A DNA stretch of 64,000 nucleotides from Peristeroidobacter agariperforans (GTDB taxonomy: Bacteria > Pseudomonadota > Gammaproteobacteria > Steroidobacterales > Steroidobacteraceae), in NCBI RefSeq assembly GCF_004138335.1, contig NZ_RYFW01000001.1:1674001-1738000 (forward strand). Direction: 5' to 3'. The notes beneath the pieces were generated by a model. It was not told where the DNA came from. It ran no database searches and worked only from the letters and a program-made list of their open reading frames with translations. Below, one piece after another: positions 43,686 to 51,613 of the stretch; the first letter of the stretch is position 1, and the number at the start of each line of letters is the position of its first letter. Both the position numbers and the translations under genes were made by a program.

Positions 43686-44258
43686 ATGCGCAGCTTCGGA
43701 TTCGATCAACGACAGGAGTCGAGCACGGACACGGTTCGCGTGCCGTCTTTGTCTTCGATGCCTCTGTCTGAATCGCAGACCTCTTCCCCCGCTGCTGAGT
43801 CGCCAGCGAAGGCGACCGCACCGGAGCGCAAAGTCGCCGTGCTCGGGCCGACGTTGCGGTTCAAAGGCGAGTTGAGCGCGGAAGAAGATTTCATCTTGCA
43901 GGGCCGGATCGAAGGCTCAATCAATCACACCCAGAGCGTCACGATCGGTACCGATGGTTCCGTGGTTGGAAACATCTATGCGCGTGTGGTTGTGGTGGAC
44001 GGCAGCGTCGAAGGCGACCTGCACGGCGTCGAGTCGGTCGTCGTCCACGAAACCGGCCGCGTCGCCGGCAACATCTTCGCGCCCCGCGTCGGGCTGGTGG
44101 ATGGCGCCGTGTTCAACGGCCGCATCGATATGACCGGCAACAACGCGGCCCAGTCCGCGCCGGCGTCGGCTTCCAAGAAGAGGGTGGAAAGTCCGACCAT
44201 CAATCCGGGTCAGCCGTTGTCGGCGGAGGAAACGGAAAAGGTACTCGGCGGAAAATGA
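43686..44258 (+). CDS. Bactofilin 2 with extended tails
   Basis: The 190-residue bactofilin starts at ATG 43686 (GGAG 8 nt upstream). A 50-residue Ser/Ala/Pro-rich N-terminal tail precedes the beta-helix (VLGPTLRFKGELSAEEDFILQ), whose first turns are nearly identical to bactofilin 1. A 35-residue Ser/Pro-rich tail follows. The tails differ strongly from those of bactofilin 1, which suggests that the two co-polymerise through matching cores but contact different membrane or cell-wall partners. Confidence 0.92.
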   Translation: MRSFGFDQRQESSTDTVRVPSLSSMPLSESQTSSPAAESPAKATAPERKVAVLGPTLRFKGELSAEEDFILQGRIEGSINHTQSVTIGTDGSVVGNIYARVVVVDGSVEGDLHGVESVVVHETGRVAGNIFAPRVGLVDGAVFNGRIDMTGNNAAQSAPASASKKRVESPTINPGQPLSAEETEKVLGGK

Positions 44259-44266
44259 CCGTGTCC

Positions 44267-44296
44267 GGTATCACCCTGCGTCCGCGGGGTGATACC
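44267..44296. terminator. Perfect 10-bp hairpin between convergent genes
   Basis: GGTATCACCC (44267-44276) and GGGTGATACC (44287-44296) surround a 10-nt loop, 8 bp after the bactofilin 2 stop and 25 bp from the SUKH-3 stop. It has no T tract, but its position suggests a bidirectional transcript end. Confidence 0.6.
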
Positions 44297-44321
44297 ACCT
44301 GTGGTCGGGTCCTGCTGAATC

Positions 44322-44855
44322 TTACGGCGAGAAAATGCGAGGATCACCACGCACGTAGAGTTCGCCGTACAAGGTGACCGAACTCTGAGTGGGGTGCAGG
44401 ACGGGACGACTGCGGCGACCAAGCAAGACGTTTTCGATGCCGCTCCAGACGTCCTCGCCGTCCAACCAAAAAGCTTCATGTATGAGGCTCGCGCCATATA
44501 CGTGCCCACGCGAATCGATGAAAAGCGTACCGTGTTCGTTGTGCTGATAGCCGACAAAAATGATCTGCGAGTTCAGATATCGGCTCCAGCGCGTTTCAAC
44601 CGCCATCTGTGATTCTTCATCCCTGAACTCGATATCGCTTGCCGCGCACTCGATGCCCCCCTCGGTAGAACCGACCCTGAGACCGGAAAACGAAGAGAGC
44701 ACTGCGTACGCAGGATGATTGTTGGGTACGCGAGATGAGACCGGCATCTGCCGATCAGGAACCCATCCAGCCTGCTCAAACATCGAGCAGATCGTCGCCG
44801 GTGGCGCCGCGCGAGGCTCGGCGGGCATCGGCTGCGAGCACTCGTTATGCTGCAT
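44322..44855 (-). CDS. SUKH-3-like immunity protein
   Basis: The 177-residue protein starts at ATG 44855 with GGAAG 7 nt upstream. Residues ~25-165 follow the SUKH-3 pattern: MFEQAGWVPDR, a YAVLSSFSGLRVGS (the FGGL-like motif), IFVGYQHNEHGTLFIDSRGHVYG and a terminal helix ENVLLGRR. SUKH proteins neutralise nuclease or deaminase toxins of contact-dependent systems. No toxin gene is present nearby, so this is an orphan. Its start overlaps the end of the DUF3806-like gene by 11 bp, so the pair is co-expressed. The open frame extends to 45065 but overlaps that gene. Confidence 0.7.
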   Translation of the reverse strand: MQHNECSQPMPAEPRAAPPATICSMFEQAGWVPDRQMPVSSRVPNNHPAYAVLSSFSGLRVGSTEGGIECAASDIEFRDEESQMAVETRWSRYLNSQIIFVGYQHNEHGTLFIDSRGHVYGASLIHEAFWLDGEDVWSGIENVLLGRRSRPVLHPTQSSVTLYGELYVRGDPRIFSP

Positions 44856-45459
44856 CTGTCGGCTTCCAGTCGCGCCGAGCGGCGTCTTGAAGTGAAATGT
44901 ATATCGGCTTGAAGAAGCCATATTCTCTCGACGGAATGCGCTTGGAGATGGCCTGGTACGGGAAGCCGCGAAAGTCCTTTGATCGTCCCTGGAGGGCCAG
45001 GGCTGTGCCATAGTTGTCCGTGAGGCGAATCCAACGCATATCAAGGGATTGTGCGCAGAATGCACCGAAGGCAGCGCCGGCTATCTCTATCACGGCTTCG
45101 TCGGAGTATCCCTTTTTGTCCGTTGCGCGCATCCATGCTCCAAATGCACTGTCCAGATTGTCGAGAAGCTGGTCGCTAAGTCCAGTGCCGAGAAATGCCA
45201 CAACAAAGTCTTCAACCAACGCGGCATTCTCGAGTATCGGGGCAAGTTCCCGCTCCGTGAGCGGCACGATGGTCTCGGGTTCCGCCTCGGTCGTAGCTAC
45301 GAACTGAGAAGACTGTCCCAGTTCGCTCCGCGCGACATAGCGCCTTCGATCAATGACGCGCTTGCCATCCAGTTGCTCGTCCTGCCGCTGAAGGGCGGTC
45401 TTCTGCGTCGCACTCCCAAACTTCCGGAGCGCATCGATGATGTTGGAGATGATGGCCAT
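44845..45459 (-). CDS. DUF3806-like protein
   Basis: The 204-residue protein starts at ATG 45459 (MAIISNIIDALRKFG). Residues ~105-195 resemble DUF3806: a long helix, KGYSDEAVIEIAGAAFGAF, DMRWIRLTDNYGTALAL and FPYQAISKRIPSREY. The N-terminal ~95 residues are charged with no visible domain. Function unknown. Domains of this kind occur beside polymorphic-toxin immunity genes, and here it precedes a SUKH-3 gene with an 11-bp overlap. An upstream in-frame ATG at 45597 overlaps the next gene and is disfavoured. Confidence 0.65.
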   Translation of the reverse strand: MAIISNIIDALRKFGSATQKTALQRQDEQLDGKRVIDRRRYVARSELGQSSQFVATTEAEPETIVPLTERELAPILENAALVEDFVVAFLGTGLSDQLLDNLDSAFGAWMRATDKKGYSDEAVIEIAGAAFGAFCAQSLDMRWIRLTDNYGTALALQGRSKDFRGFPYQAISKRIPSREYGFFKPIYISLQDAARRDWKPTDAA

Positions 45460-45481
45460 CGATGCAGTCGAACGCCAACGC

Positions 45482-45994
45482 TCACCCGCCGCGCTGCTTA
45501 GCGGGTTCGCCGACCGCAGTGAACTGCATGGTCCAGTTGGTTTCCCAAGTTGCGCCGTCATCGGATGAGAAAGCCTGCTCCCAGCGAGGATCTTCATTCG
45601 GACTACAGATCCAGGTAAAGCGGATCTTTATGGCCTTGCCGTCGAAGACGTCATCTGTATAGAACAATCCGGTGCTGCCGCTGAACTTCCCTAAGACGGG
45701 TTTGTCGAGCTGCATCGGATTGCGACCATCCAACCACCAGATAGACCAGGTGCCGGTTTTCGCGCAGTAGGAGCGAACTGCGATCGCTCGGAACGTTGCT
45801 TCGGGGAAGTGCAGGATGTTGTCTTCGATGTTGCCGAAGCCGCCCAGCGTCTTGCGTGTCGAAGAACGGCCGGAGAACTCGGTCCACGAGGTGCAGCCGG
45901 CCAGGCGTTCGTTCAGCCGCCTGTGTTTGACCGTCCAGTCTCCAATGATGAAATCGAAATCTCTGGGCGCGGAGTTCTCGAGGGGAAGAGTCAT
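45482..45994 (-). CDS. DUF1579-like hypothetical protein
   Basis: The 170-residue beta-rich protein resembles the DUF1579/heme-binding-like lipocalin-fold group: RDFDFIIGDWTVKHRRLNERL near the start, a GGFGNIEDNI turn, TWSIWWLDGRNP and FTWICSPNEDPRWEQAFS. It has no signal peptide. Function unknown. It lies 22 bp upstream of the DUF3806-like gene on the same strand and may be in its operon. Confidence 0.6.
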   Translation of the reverse strand: MTLPLENSAPRDFDFIIGDWTVKHRRLNERLAGCTSWTEFSGRSSTRKTLGGFGNIEDNILHFPEATFRAIAVRSYCAKTGTWSIWWLDGRNPMQLDKPVLGKFSGSTGLFYTDDVFDGKAIKIRFTWICSPNEDPRWEQAFSSDDGATWETNWTMQFTAVGEPAKQRGG

Positions 45995-46102
45995 CTTGGA
46001 AGGGGCCCTTGCTGATAAGGGCGACTCGTGACGCCCGACGTTGTGGTCGAGAGGCGTCGCCGCGGAGGTTCTGGTCTCGGCGGCGCGCTTACCTTGTGAA
46101 TC

Positions 46103-46927
46103 TTATTTCTGGAGCGATTTTCCCAACTCCTTCGGACTCACCAGTGCATTCAAGAACTCAAACGTGCCCTTGTCAAGAATCTCACGCGCGGCGTTATAAA
46201 CCCCACTCATCGCCGCCCGGTGTAACGAAGTCGCCAGGCTGATCCGACGCACGCCGGCCTCCTGCAGCTCCGGCACGCTGAAGGACCGCCCGGGAATTCC
46301 AACCATGAAGTTCACCGGCTTCGACAACGACGAGCACACCGCACGAACCGCCTTCAAATCCGGCAACCCTGGTGCAAACAACACATCCGCGCCGGCCTTC
46401 TCGAACGCCTGCAATCGCTTGATCGTGTCATCGAGATCCGGATGGCCGTGCAGAAAGTTTTCGCAGCGGGCGGTGAGCATGAACGGCGCGCCCAGCGACT
46501 TTACTGCTTCCACAGCCGCCGTTACTCGCTCCACGGCCTGGTCGAAGTCATAAATCGGTTTGGTCGGATCGCCCGTGTGATCTTCGATGGATCCGCCCGC
46601 CAGGCCCGTCTGCGCGGCAAGTCGAATCGTTTCAGCCACATGGCCGGGTGCGTGACCGAAGCCGTTCTCCAGATCCGCCGCGACCGGCACGGTCACCGCG
46701 TCGACCAGTGTCTTGCAGTGAGCGAGTGCCTCGTCTCGAGTGATTTTGCCGTCTTGTCGGCCCAGCGTATTGGCAAAGGCCGCGCTCGACGTCGCGATGG
46801 CGGGGAAGCCGAGGCCGGCGAGCAGCATGGCTGAACCGGCGTCCCACGCGTTCGCGATGACGAACGCGCGAGCTTGTTCGTGTAACGATCGGAACGCGGC
46901 GGCTTTATCTCTTTGCGTGGCGGTCAT
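46103..46927 (-). CDS. Isocitrate lyase/PEP mutase-family enzyme
   Basis: The 274-residue (beta/alpha)8 enzyme has FVIANAWDAGSAMLLAGLGF at the start, metal-binding acid residues in VPVAADLENGFG and GGSIEDHTGDP, and LTARCENFLHG. The catalytic Cys loop of true isocitrate lyase (KKCGH) is absent, so it belongs to the oxaloacetate decarboxylase/methylisocitrate lyase-like or phosphonopyruvate-type subgroup. It probably cleaves or forms a C-C bond of a small keto or hydroxy acid. No neighbour indicates the substrate. Confidence 0.82.
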   Translation of the reverse strand: MTATQRDKAAAFRSLHEQARAFVIANAWDAGSAMLLAGLGFPAIATSSAAFANTLGRQDGKITRDEALAHCKTLVDAVTVPVAADLENGFGHAPGHVAETIRLAAQTGLAGGSIEDHTGDPTKPIYDFDQAVERVTAAVEAVKSLGAPFMLTARCENFLHGHPDLDDTIKRLQAFEKAGADVLFAPGLPDLKAVRAVCSSLSKPVNFMVGIPGRSFSVPELQEAGVRRISLATSLHRAAMSGVYNAAREILDKGTFEFLNALVSPKELGKSLQK

Positions 46928-47008
46928 GGACGGCGTCTCCAGATGTTCATGTTCGCCGTCACCCTACGCGGAAAACCGGTCAGGCGCTGTCAGGAACTTA
47001 AGCTCTCC

Positions 47009-47812
47009 TCAAGTCGCGGACGCACGCGGCGGGGCGACGGAAGGATGGCGCAATCGGCGATACAGCGCTCGTACCCGCATGTACAGATCCGGGTGCCGCG
47101 CCAGCCAGTGCCGGATTCTGGGCACGACGCGCAGGTGATATCGCAACCGCCCGCTTGGCGGCACCCGTTCACCCAAGCCTTCCTCGATGGTGTAGATGCA
47201 GGGATTGCAGGTTCCGCACGGCTGGCCGCGGCGCGGGCGATGGCAGAACCAGGTGAGCTTCATGATTTCGTCGAAGCCGCCGGCGCGCGCTTCGGCCTGC
47301 ATTTGCCGCTTGGTCATATCGAACAGCGGGAAGCGGAACGTTTTGAACAACTCGTAGCGGCAGTCGCCGGCGAAGCGTGGATCGAGTCGATAGCGATCGG
47401 GGCCGATCAGCTCGACGAGCAGCTCGCGGGCTTTATCGTCGCGGTGAATGGACAGCTCCATGCCCTCGATGCCGTGCTGGCGGCAATAGCGCGCCAGCCA
47501 TTCGTACTGACCGCCGATGAAGCCGATGGCGAGGCAACGCTCGTAGTAACGCTGAGTTTCGGCGTCCGCCTCGATGTCGGCGAGCTGGCACTCGAGGGTG
47601 TCGGCCAATCTGACAGCCGCCTCGGGCCAGCGCTTCAGCAATGCCTGCCGGATCAGTCGCATCGCTTCGCGCTCAGCGGGGACGGCCGGCCGATAGTGCA
47701 GGCTGTCGAGGATGTAGTAGGGCTGAACCTCTTGCTGCTCACGAAGCAGCAGAGTCAGCAACCGGAAGGTGGAATCCCAACCTCCCGTCCACAAAAGCGG
47801 CGTCGTTGCCAT
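47009..47812 (-). CDS. Orphan QueC-like PP-loop protein with zinc motif
   Basis: The 267-residue protein starts at ATG 47812. A PP-loop ATPase motif TGGWDST lies at residues 9-15 (QueC has SGGxDS). Near 190-205 it has C190, C199, C202 and C205 in FCHRPRRGQPCGTCNPC, matching the four-Cys zinc site of QueC. The basic C-terminal 60 residues are extra. QueC makes preQ0 from carboxy-deazaguanine, but no queD, queE, queF or dpd gene is nearby. The odd PP-loop suggests a related ATP-dependent amidation or thiolation on another acid. Function unknown. Confidence 0.65.
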   Translation of the reverse strand: MATTPLLWTGGWDSTFRLLTLLLREQQEVQPYYILDSLHYRPAVPAEREAMRLIRQALLKRWPEAAVRLADTLECQLADIEADAETQRYYERCLAIGFIGGQYEWLARYCRQHGIEGMELSIHRDDKARELLVELIGPDRYRLDPRFAGDCRYELFKTFRFPLFDMTKRQMQAEARAGGFDEIMKLTWFCHRPRRGQPCGTCNPCIYTIEEGLGERVPPSGRLRYHLRVVPRIRHWLARHPDLYMRVRALYRRLRHPSVAPPRASAT

Positions 47813-47833
47813 GCGTGTACCTGCCGAGGGCAT

Positions 47834-48050
47834 CTTTGCCGGCCGAAAAGTCTAACGGCGTGCGGCCGCCGCCAGACTCAGGGAATGACGAACCTTAGGC
47901 CATGACGAATCGGAGCGGCCCATCGTTCCCTCGCGCTATAAAAAACTGCTGTCGACGTCGTACGACAGTTTGCATCGGCGCACGCAGCGGCCGCAGCATC
48001 CGCTACACTTCGCCTCGGCAAAGTCCCCCTGGCCCGTGCGAAAGTCAGCG
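47834..48050. promoter_or_regulatory. Upstream region of minC
   Basis: This 217-bp (approximately) divergent gap precedes minCDE. An inverted repeat CTGTCG-N9-CGACAG (47948-47968) flanked by AAA/TTT lies about 85 bp before minC and could be an operator or a short hairpin. No clear -10/-35 pair is assigned. Confidence 0.35.
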
Positions 48051-48803
48051 ATGAATAAACCCCTCGAAGCTGTGAAAGAACCAGCCGTTGAAATCCGTTT
48101 CGGCCAGGTCGGTCTGGCGCAGGTGCGCATTCGCACCACCGATGCGGGGGTCATTCTCGATGAGTTGACCGGTCGCGTAGCTTCGGCGCCGCAGTTTTTC
48201 GAGCGGACCGCCGTGTGCCTGGACCTGAGCGCGCTGGAAAAAGAGCCCACGATGAGTGAAATGCGTGGCGTGTTCGATGCCGTGCGTCGCGCCGGCATGC
48301 TCGCGGTCGGATTGGCCCACGGCACGCAGGCGGTCGACACGCTGGCTCGTTCGCTCGATGTTCCGGTGTTGACGCAGTTTCGCGTGCAGGGCAAAGCCAC
48401 GCCGGTGCAGCCGCCGGTGAAAGAAGTGCCCAAGGCGCCGCCGCCGCCGGTCGAGGCGCCGGTATTGCACCCGCCCTCATTGATGCAGCATCAGCCGGTT
48501 CGTTCGGGGCAGCGCGTCTACGCACGCAATTCGGATCTGGTGGTCACCGCAACGGTGGGCGCCGGCGCCGAAGTGATTGCCGACGGTTGTGTACATATCT
48601 ATGGAACGCTGCGCGGGCGCGCCGTGGCTGGAGCCCGGGGCGAAGTCACCGCACGCGTGTTTTGCCAGGAATTCCATGCCGAGCTGATCTCCATCGCCGG
48701 CGTGTTCCGGGTGTTCGAGACCTTGCCGCCCGAGCTGGCCGGCAAGCCCGTGCAAGCCTGGCTGGATGGCGACGATCTGCGCTTCGCCCGCATCGGTGGC
48801 TGA
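48051..48803 (+). CDS. minC: Septum site-determining protein MinC
   Basis: This 250-residue inhibitor of FtsZ assembly blocks division away from mid-cell. It has an N-terminal FtsZ-binding domain (to ~105), a Pro-rich linker (~115-140: KAPPPPVEAP) and a C-terminal beta-helix that binds MinD (RSGQRVYARNSDLVV, VIADGCVHIYGTLRGRAVAGA). ATG 48051 gives the canonical N-terminus; the frame is open to 47970 without support. First gene of minCDE. Confidence 0.95.
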   Translation: MNKPLEAVKEPAVEIRFGQVGLAQVRIRTTDAGVILDELTGRVASAPQFFERTAVCLDLSALEKEPTMSEMRGVFDAVRRAGMLAVGLAHGTQAVDTLARSLDVPVLTQFRVQGKATPVQPPVKEVPKAPPPPVEAPVLHPPSLMQHQPVRSGQRVYARNSDLVVTATVGAGAEVIADGCVHIYGTLRGRAVAGARGEVTARVFCQEFHAELISIAGVFRVFETLPPELAGKPVQAWLDGDDLRFARIGG

Positions 48804-48883
48804 AGTGCAGACCCGCCCGATCCTTCCTTCGACATCGAATACTCACCAACTTCCTCACTCTACTTCAAGGGGAGAGTCCCACT

Positions 48884-49696
48884 TTGACTGAAATCATCGT
48901 TGTAACTTCCGGCAAGGGGGGCGTCGGCAAGACGACCACGTCAGCCAGCGTCGCTTGCGGCCTGGCACGCCGAGGCAAGCGGGTCGCCGTCATCGATTTC
49001 GATATCGGTCTGCGCAACCTCGACCTCATCATGGGATGCGAGCGCCGCGTCGTTTACGACTTCGTCAACGTCATCCAGGGCGATTGCACGCTCAAGCAGG
49101 CGTTGATCAAGGACAAGCGCATCGAGACCCTGTTCGTCCTGGCCGCCTCGCAGACGCGTGACAAAGATGCGCTGTCGATGGAAGGCGTGCGCAAGGTGTT
49201 CGACGAACTGATCGCCGACGGCTTCGAATACATCATTTGCGATTCGCCCGCCGGCATCGAAAAGGGCGCGCACCTCGCCATGTACTACGCCGACCGCGCC
49301 ATCGTGGTCGTGAATCCGGAAGTTTCCTCGGTGCGTGACTCCGATCGCATCCTCGGCCTGCTCTCCAGCAAGACGCAGCGCGCCGAGAAGGGCGAGGAGA
49401 AGGTGAAGGAACATCTGCTGCTGACCCGCTACAGCCCGCGTCGTGTCGCCACCGGCGAGATGATGAGCGTCGGGGACGTCAAAGAAATTCTCGGTCTCGA
49501 TGTGATCGGCGTGATTCCGGAGTCGCCGGATGTGCTGTCGGCGTCCAATGCCGGCACGCCGGTCATCCTGAACGACCAGAGCGACGTCTCGAGGGCCTAC
49601 GAGGACGCGGTCGGCCGGCTGCTGGGCGACACCTTGCCGCTACGGTTCCTCGAAGAACCGAAGAAGGGCTTCCTGGCCCGCATGTTCGGAGGTTGA
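48884..49696 (+). CDS. minD: Septum site-determining protein MinD
   Basis: This 270-residue ParA-type ATPase recruits MinC to the membrane and is displaced by MinE. It has the deviant Walker A SGKGGVGKTT (residues ~9-18), Walker B region YIICDSP and a C-terminal amphipathic membrane helix (KKGFLARMFGG). TTG 48884 is the start: AAGGGGAG lies just upstream and MTEIIVVTSGKGG is the canonical N-terminus. The frame is open to 48587 inside minC, without support. MinE follows after 2 bp. Confidence 0.96.
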   Translation: MTEIIVVTSGKGGVGKTTTSASVACGLARRGKRVAVIDFDIGLRNLDLIMGCERRVVYDFVNVIQGDCTLKQALIKDKRIETLFVLAASQTRDKDALSMEGVRKVFDELIADGFEYIICDSPAGIEKGAHLAMYYADRAIVVVNPEVSSVRDSDRILGLLSSKTQRAEKGEEKVKEHLLLTRYSPRRVATGEMMSVGDVKEILGLDVIGVIPESPDVLSASNAGTPVILNDQSDVSRAYEDAVGRLLGDTLPLRFLEEPKKGFLARMFGG

Positions 49697-49698
49697 GA

Positions 49699-49956
49699 AT
49701 GGGACTACTCGCATTCTTCCGCCGCTCCCAGCCGACCGCCAACGTCGCGAAGGAGCGGCTACGTATCATCGTTGCCCAGGAACGTACCGCGCGGGGCGGT
49801 CCAGACTACCTGCCGACGCTGCGGCGTGAGCTGATGGAAGTGATCCGCAAGTACATCAATGTCGATCCCGAGGCCGTGCAGATCAACCTCGAGAAAGAGG
49901 ACGGTCACGAGGTGCTGGAATTCAGCGTGGCGCTGCCGGAGAAGGGCAAAGCGTAG
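49699..49956 (+). CDS. minE: Cell division topological factor MinE
   Basis: The 85-residue protein has a membrane-targeting N-terminus (MGLLAFFRR), an anti-MinCD segment (VAKERLRIIVAQER) and the C-terminal dimerisation domain (GGPDYLPTLRRELMEVIRKY). It activates MinD ATPase and drives pole-to-pole oscillation. A GGAGG at the end of minD serves as its ribosome site. Length and sequence fit the beta/gammaproteobacterial type. Confidence 0.95.
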   Translation: MGLLAFFRRSQPTANVAKERLRIIVAQERTARGGPDYLPTLRRELMEVIRKYINVDPEAVQINLEKEDGHEVLEFSVALPEKGKA

Positions 49957-49980
49957 CTGCGATAACTAACAGAGATCACC

Positions 49981-50015
49981 GGATACATGGATGTATCCCG
50001 CCGCCACAGGCGGCG
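49981..50015. terminator. Two adjacent hairpins after minE
   Basis: GGATACAT/ATGTATCC (49981-49998, 2-nt loop) and CGCCGCC/GGCGGCG (49999-50015, 3-nt loop) follow minE and face the convergent GST gene. They lack a T tract but are suitably placed as a bidirectional terminator. Confidence 0.6.
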
Positions 50016-50137
50016 GCGAGCAGCAACAAGTCGCGCCTTTTTGCTGGCTCGCTCGAGGGGCGTGGCAGGATGCCCGATCCCGAGTAAAAAGTGACGCGCA
50101 GCGAGTCGATGATCTGCGCGTCGCAGATCGCTGTTCT

Positions 50138-50770
50138 TCAGCTGGCCCGCCGCATTTCCTCTTGATACAGGGCCACCTCTTCCTTCATGGCGCGCGCCAC
50201 GCTGGGCCGCTTCAGCATGCGCTGGAAGTAATCATTCACCGCCGGCCACTGTTTCAAGTCGACGCCGCTGAATGCGCTCCAGTTCAGGATGGTCGTGAGG
50301 TACGCGTCGGCGATGGAAAACCGGTCGAGCGCGAACTCGTGCGTGGCGAAGTGATCCTGGAGCAGCGCGAAGCGGGACGGGATCTTGGTTCGCGCATATT
50401 CCTTCGCGCCTTCAGGTGCCTTCTGATCCAGCAGCGCATTGAAAATGCCTTTGTGCAGTTCCGTGCCGATGAAGCCCAGCCACTGCTGCATGCGGGCGCG
50501 TTGCAGTCCCGATGCGGGCGCGAGCTGCGCGTCGGGGAAGCGCTCGGCGATGAACTGCAGAATAGCCGTGTTCTCCGTCAGAACGGCGCCATCGCCGACG
50601 CTCAGGGTGGGGACCAGCATCAAACGATTGATTTCGGCGAAATCGCGGCCGGTGTTGAGCACGCGCTTGGCCTTGAGGTCCACCTGCGTGAACTCGGCCG
50701 GCGCGCCGGCTTCATACAGCGCAATGCGGGTGGCGAGCGAGCAGGCAAGAGGTGAGAAGTACAGATTCAT
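50138..50770 (-). CDS. Glutathione S-transferase
   Basis: The 210-residue cytosolic enzyme has an N-terminal thioredoxin-fold domain (MNLYFSPLACSLATRIALYE; GSH-site residues in VPTLSVGDGAVLTENTAI) and an all-helical C-terminal domain (FSIADAYLTTILNWS). The SPLACS motif places it in the beta-class bacterial GSTs. ATG 50770; the frame is open to 50842 across the promoter. It is divergent from a TetR regulator 87 bp away, which probably controls it. Confidence 0.9.
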   Translation of the reverse strand: MNLYFSPLACSLATRIALYEAGAPAEFTQVDLKAKRVLNTGRDFAEINRLMLVPTLSVGDGAVLTENTAILQFIAERFPDAQLAPASGLQRARMQQWLGFIGTELHKGIFNALLDQKAPEGAKEYARTKIPSRFALLQDHFATHEFALDRFSIADAYLTTILNWSAFSGVDLKQWPAVNDYFQRMLKRPSVARAMKEEVALYQEEMRRAS

Positions 50771-50857
50771 GGACAGGCTCCGGGTCTGGTGGGTTTTTGT
50801 ACCGACCGATATATAATTCGTCCACCGGTCGTCGGCGGTCAAGTATTTTTATGCGAA
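50771..50857. promoter_or_regulatory. GST/TetR divergent promoter with candidate operator
   Basis: These 87 bp carry a TATAAT at 50812-50817 on the plus strand and an inverted GACCG (50804-50808) and CGGTC (50826-50830) pair spaced 17 bp, plausible for a TetR-family operator that overlaps both promoters. Confidence 0.4.
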
Positions 50858-51481
50858 ATGGTACATAAAAAAGCAACGCGAGCTCGCGGCCGGCCGCGGG
50901 CGTATGACCCCGCCGCTGCGCTGACCGGGGCGCGGGATGCCTTCTGGGACCAGGGGTATGCGGCTACATCGCTCGATGTACTCAGCGATGCCACCGATAT
51001 GAACCGACCCAGCATGTACGCGGCGTTTGGCGACAAGCGCTCGCTGTATCTGCAGACGCTCGATCGTTATATCGCTGACGGCGCGGCAGCTCTAAAGCAA
51101 ACGCTGAGTCGCGAGCACTCGCTCGCAGAGGGGCTGCAGCGCTTTTATGAGAACGCGATATCGCTCTATCTGGAGCAGGGCGGACCCCGTGGCTGTTACT
51201 TGATATCCACTGCTACCACCGAAGCCGCACAGGATCCGGAAGTAGGGAAGAAACTTTTGGGCGCGCTGCGTGGCTTGGATCAAGCAATCGAACTGCGGCT
51301 GAGTGATGCCAAGGCCGCTGGTGAACTGGATCCGTCCGCAGATCCCGCCGCGCTGGCACTGATGGCCTCGGCGGTGCTGCACACCATCTCCGTTAGAGCG
51401 CGCTCTGGGGAATCGCGAGCGGCGCTCGAAGCCATCGCCGACAGGGCCATCGAGCTGATCTGCGGTAACTTCCGCAGCTGA
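50858..51481 (+). CDS. TetR-family regulator
   Basis: The 207-residue protein has a basic start (MVHKKATRARGRPRAYDP), a TetR_N HTH (~15-65: TSLDVLSDATDMNRPSMYAAFG) and a C-terminal ligand domain (~80-200). ATG 50858 is preferred over upstream frames that read through the promoter. It is divergently paired with the GST gene, the usual arrangement for self- and target repression by an electrophile or xenobiotic-responsive regulator. Confidence 0.88.
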   Translation: MVHKKATRARGRPRAYDPAAALTGARDAFWDQGYAATSLDVLSDATDMNRPSMYAAFGDKRSLYLQTLDRYIADGAAALKQTLSREHSLAEGLQRFYENAISLYLEQGGPRGCYLISTATTEAAQDPEVGKKLLGALRGLDQAIELRLSDAKAAGELDPSADPAALALMASAVLHTISVRARSGESRAALEAIADRAIELICGNFRS

Positions 51482-51529
51482 CAGAGCTGGGCTATATTGC
51501 ACGCCATATGACCGCCCGCCGAATCATCG

Positions 51530-51590
51530 GAATTCAAATTCGCCGCCCGGCATCTGCGGATGCCGGGGTGTCGATGCGAATTGTGAATTC
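51530..51590. repeat. 61-bp two-level inverted repeat
   Basis: Outer arms GAATTCAAATTCG (51530-51542) and CGAATTGTGAATTC (51577-51590) are near-perfect inverses. An inner perfect 9-bp stem CCCGGCATC (51546-51554) / GATGCCGGG (51559-51567) has a 4-nt loop. It lies between the TetR stop and the ACT gene and could be a mobile palindromic unit or a leader structure of the ACT gene. Confidence 0.65.
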
Positions 51591-51613
51591 AGGTGAATCA
51601 GAGGCGATCAATC

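Noticed and set aside
44322-45994. Complete toxin-antitoxin or polymorphic toxin locus
   Set aside because: None of the three proteins has nuclease, deaminase or secretion-delivery features; only an immunity-like domain is visible.
47009-47812. Canonical queuosine or 7-deazaguanine DNA modification locus
   Set aside because: There are no queD, queE, queF, tgt or dpd genes within the window and the PP-loop deviates.
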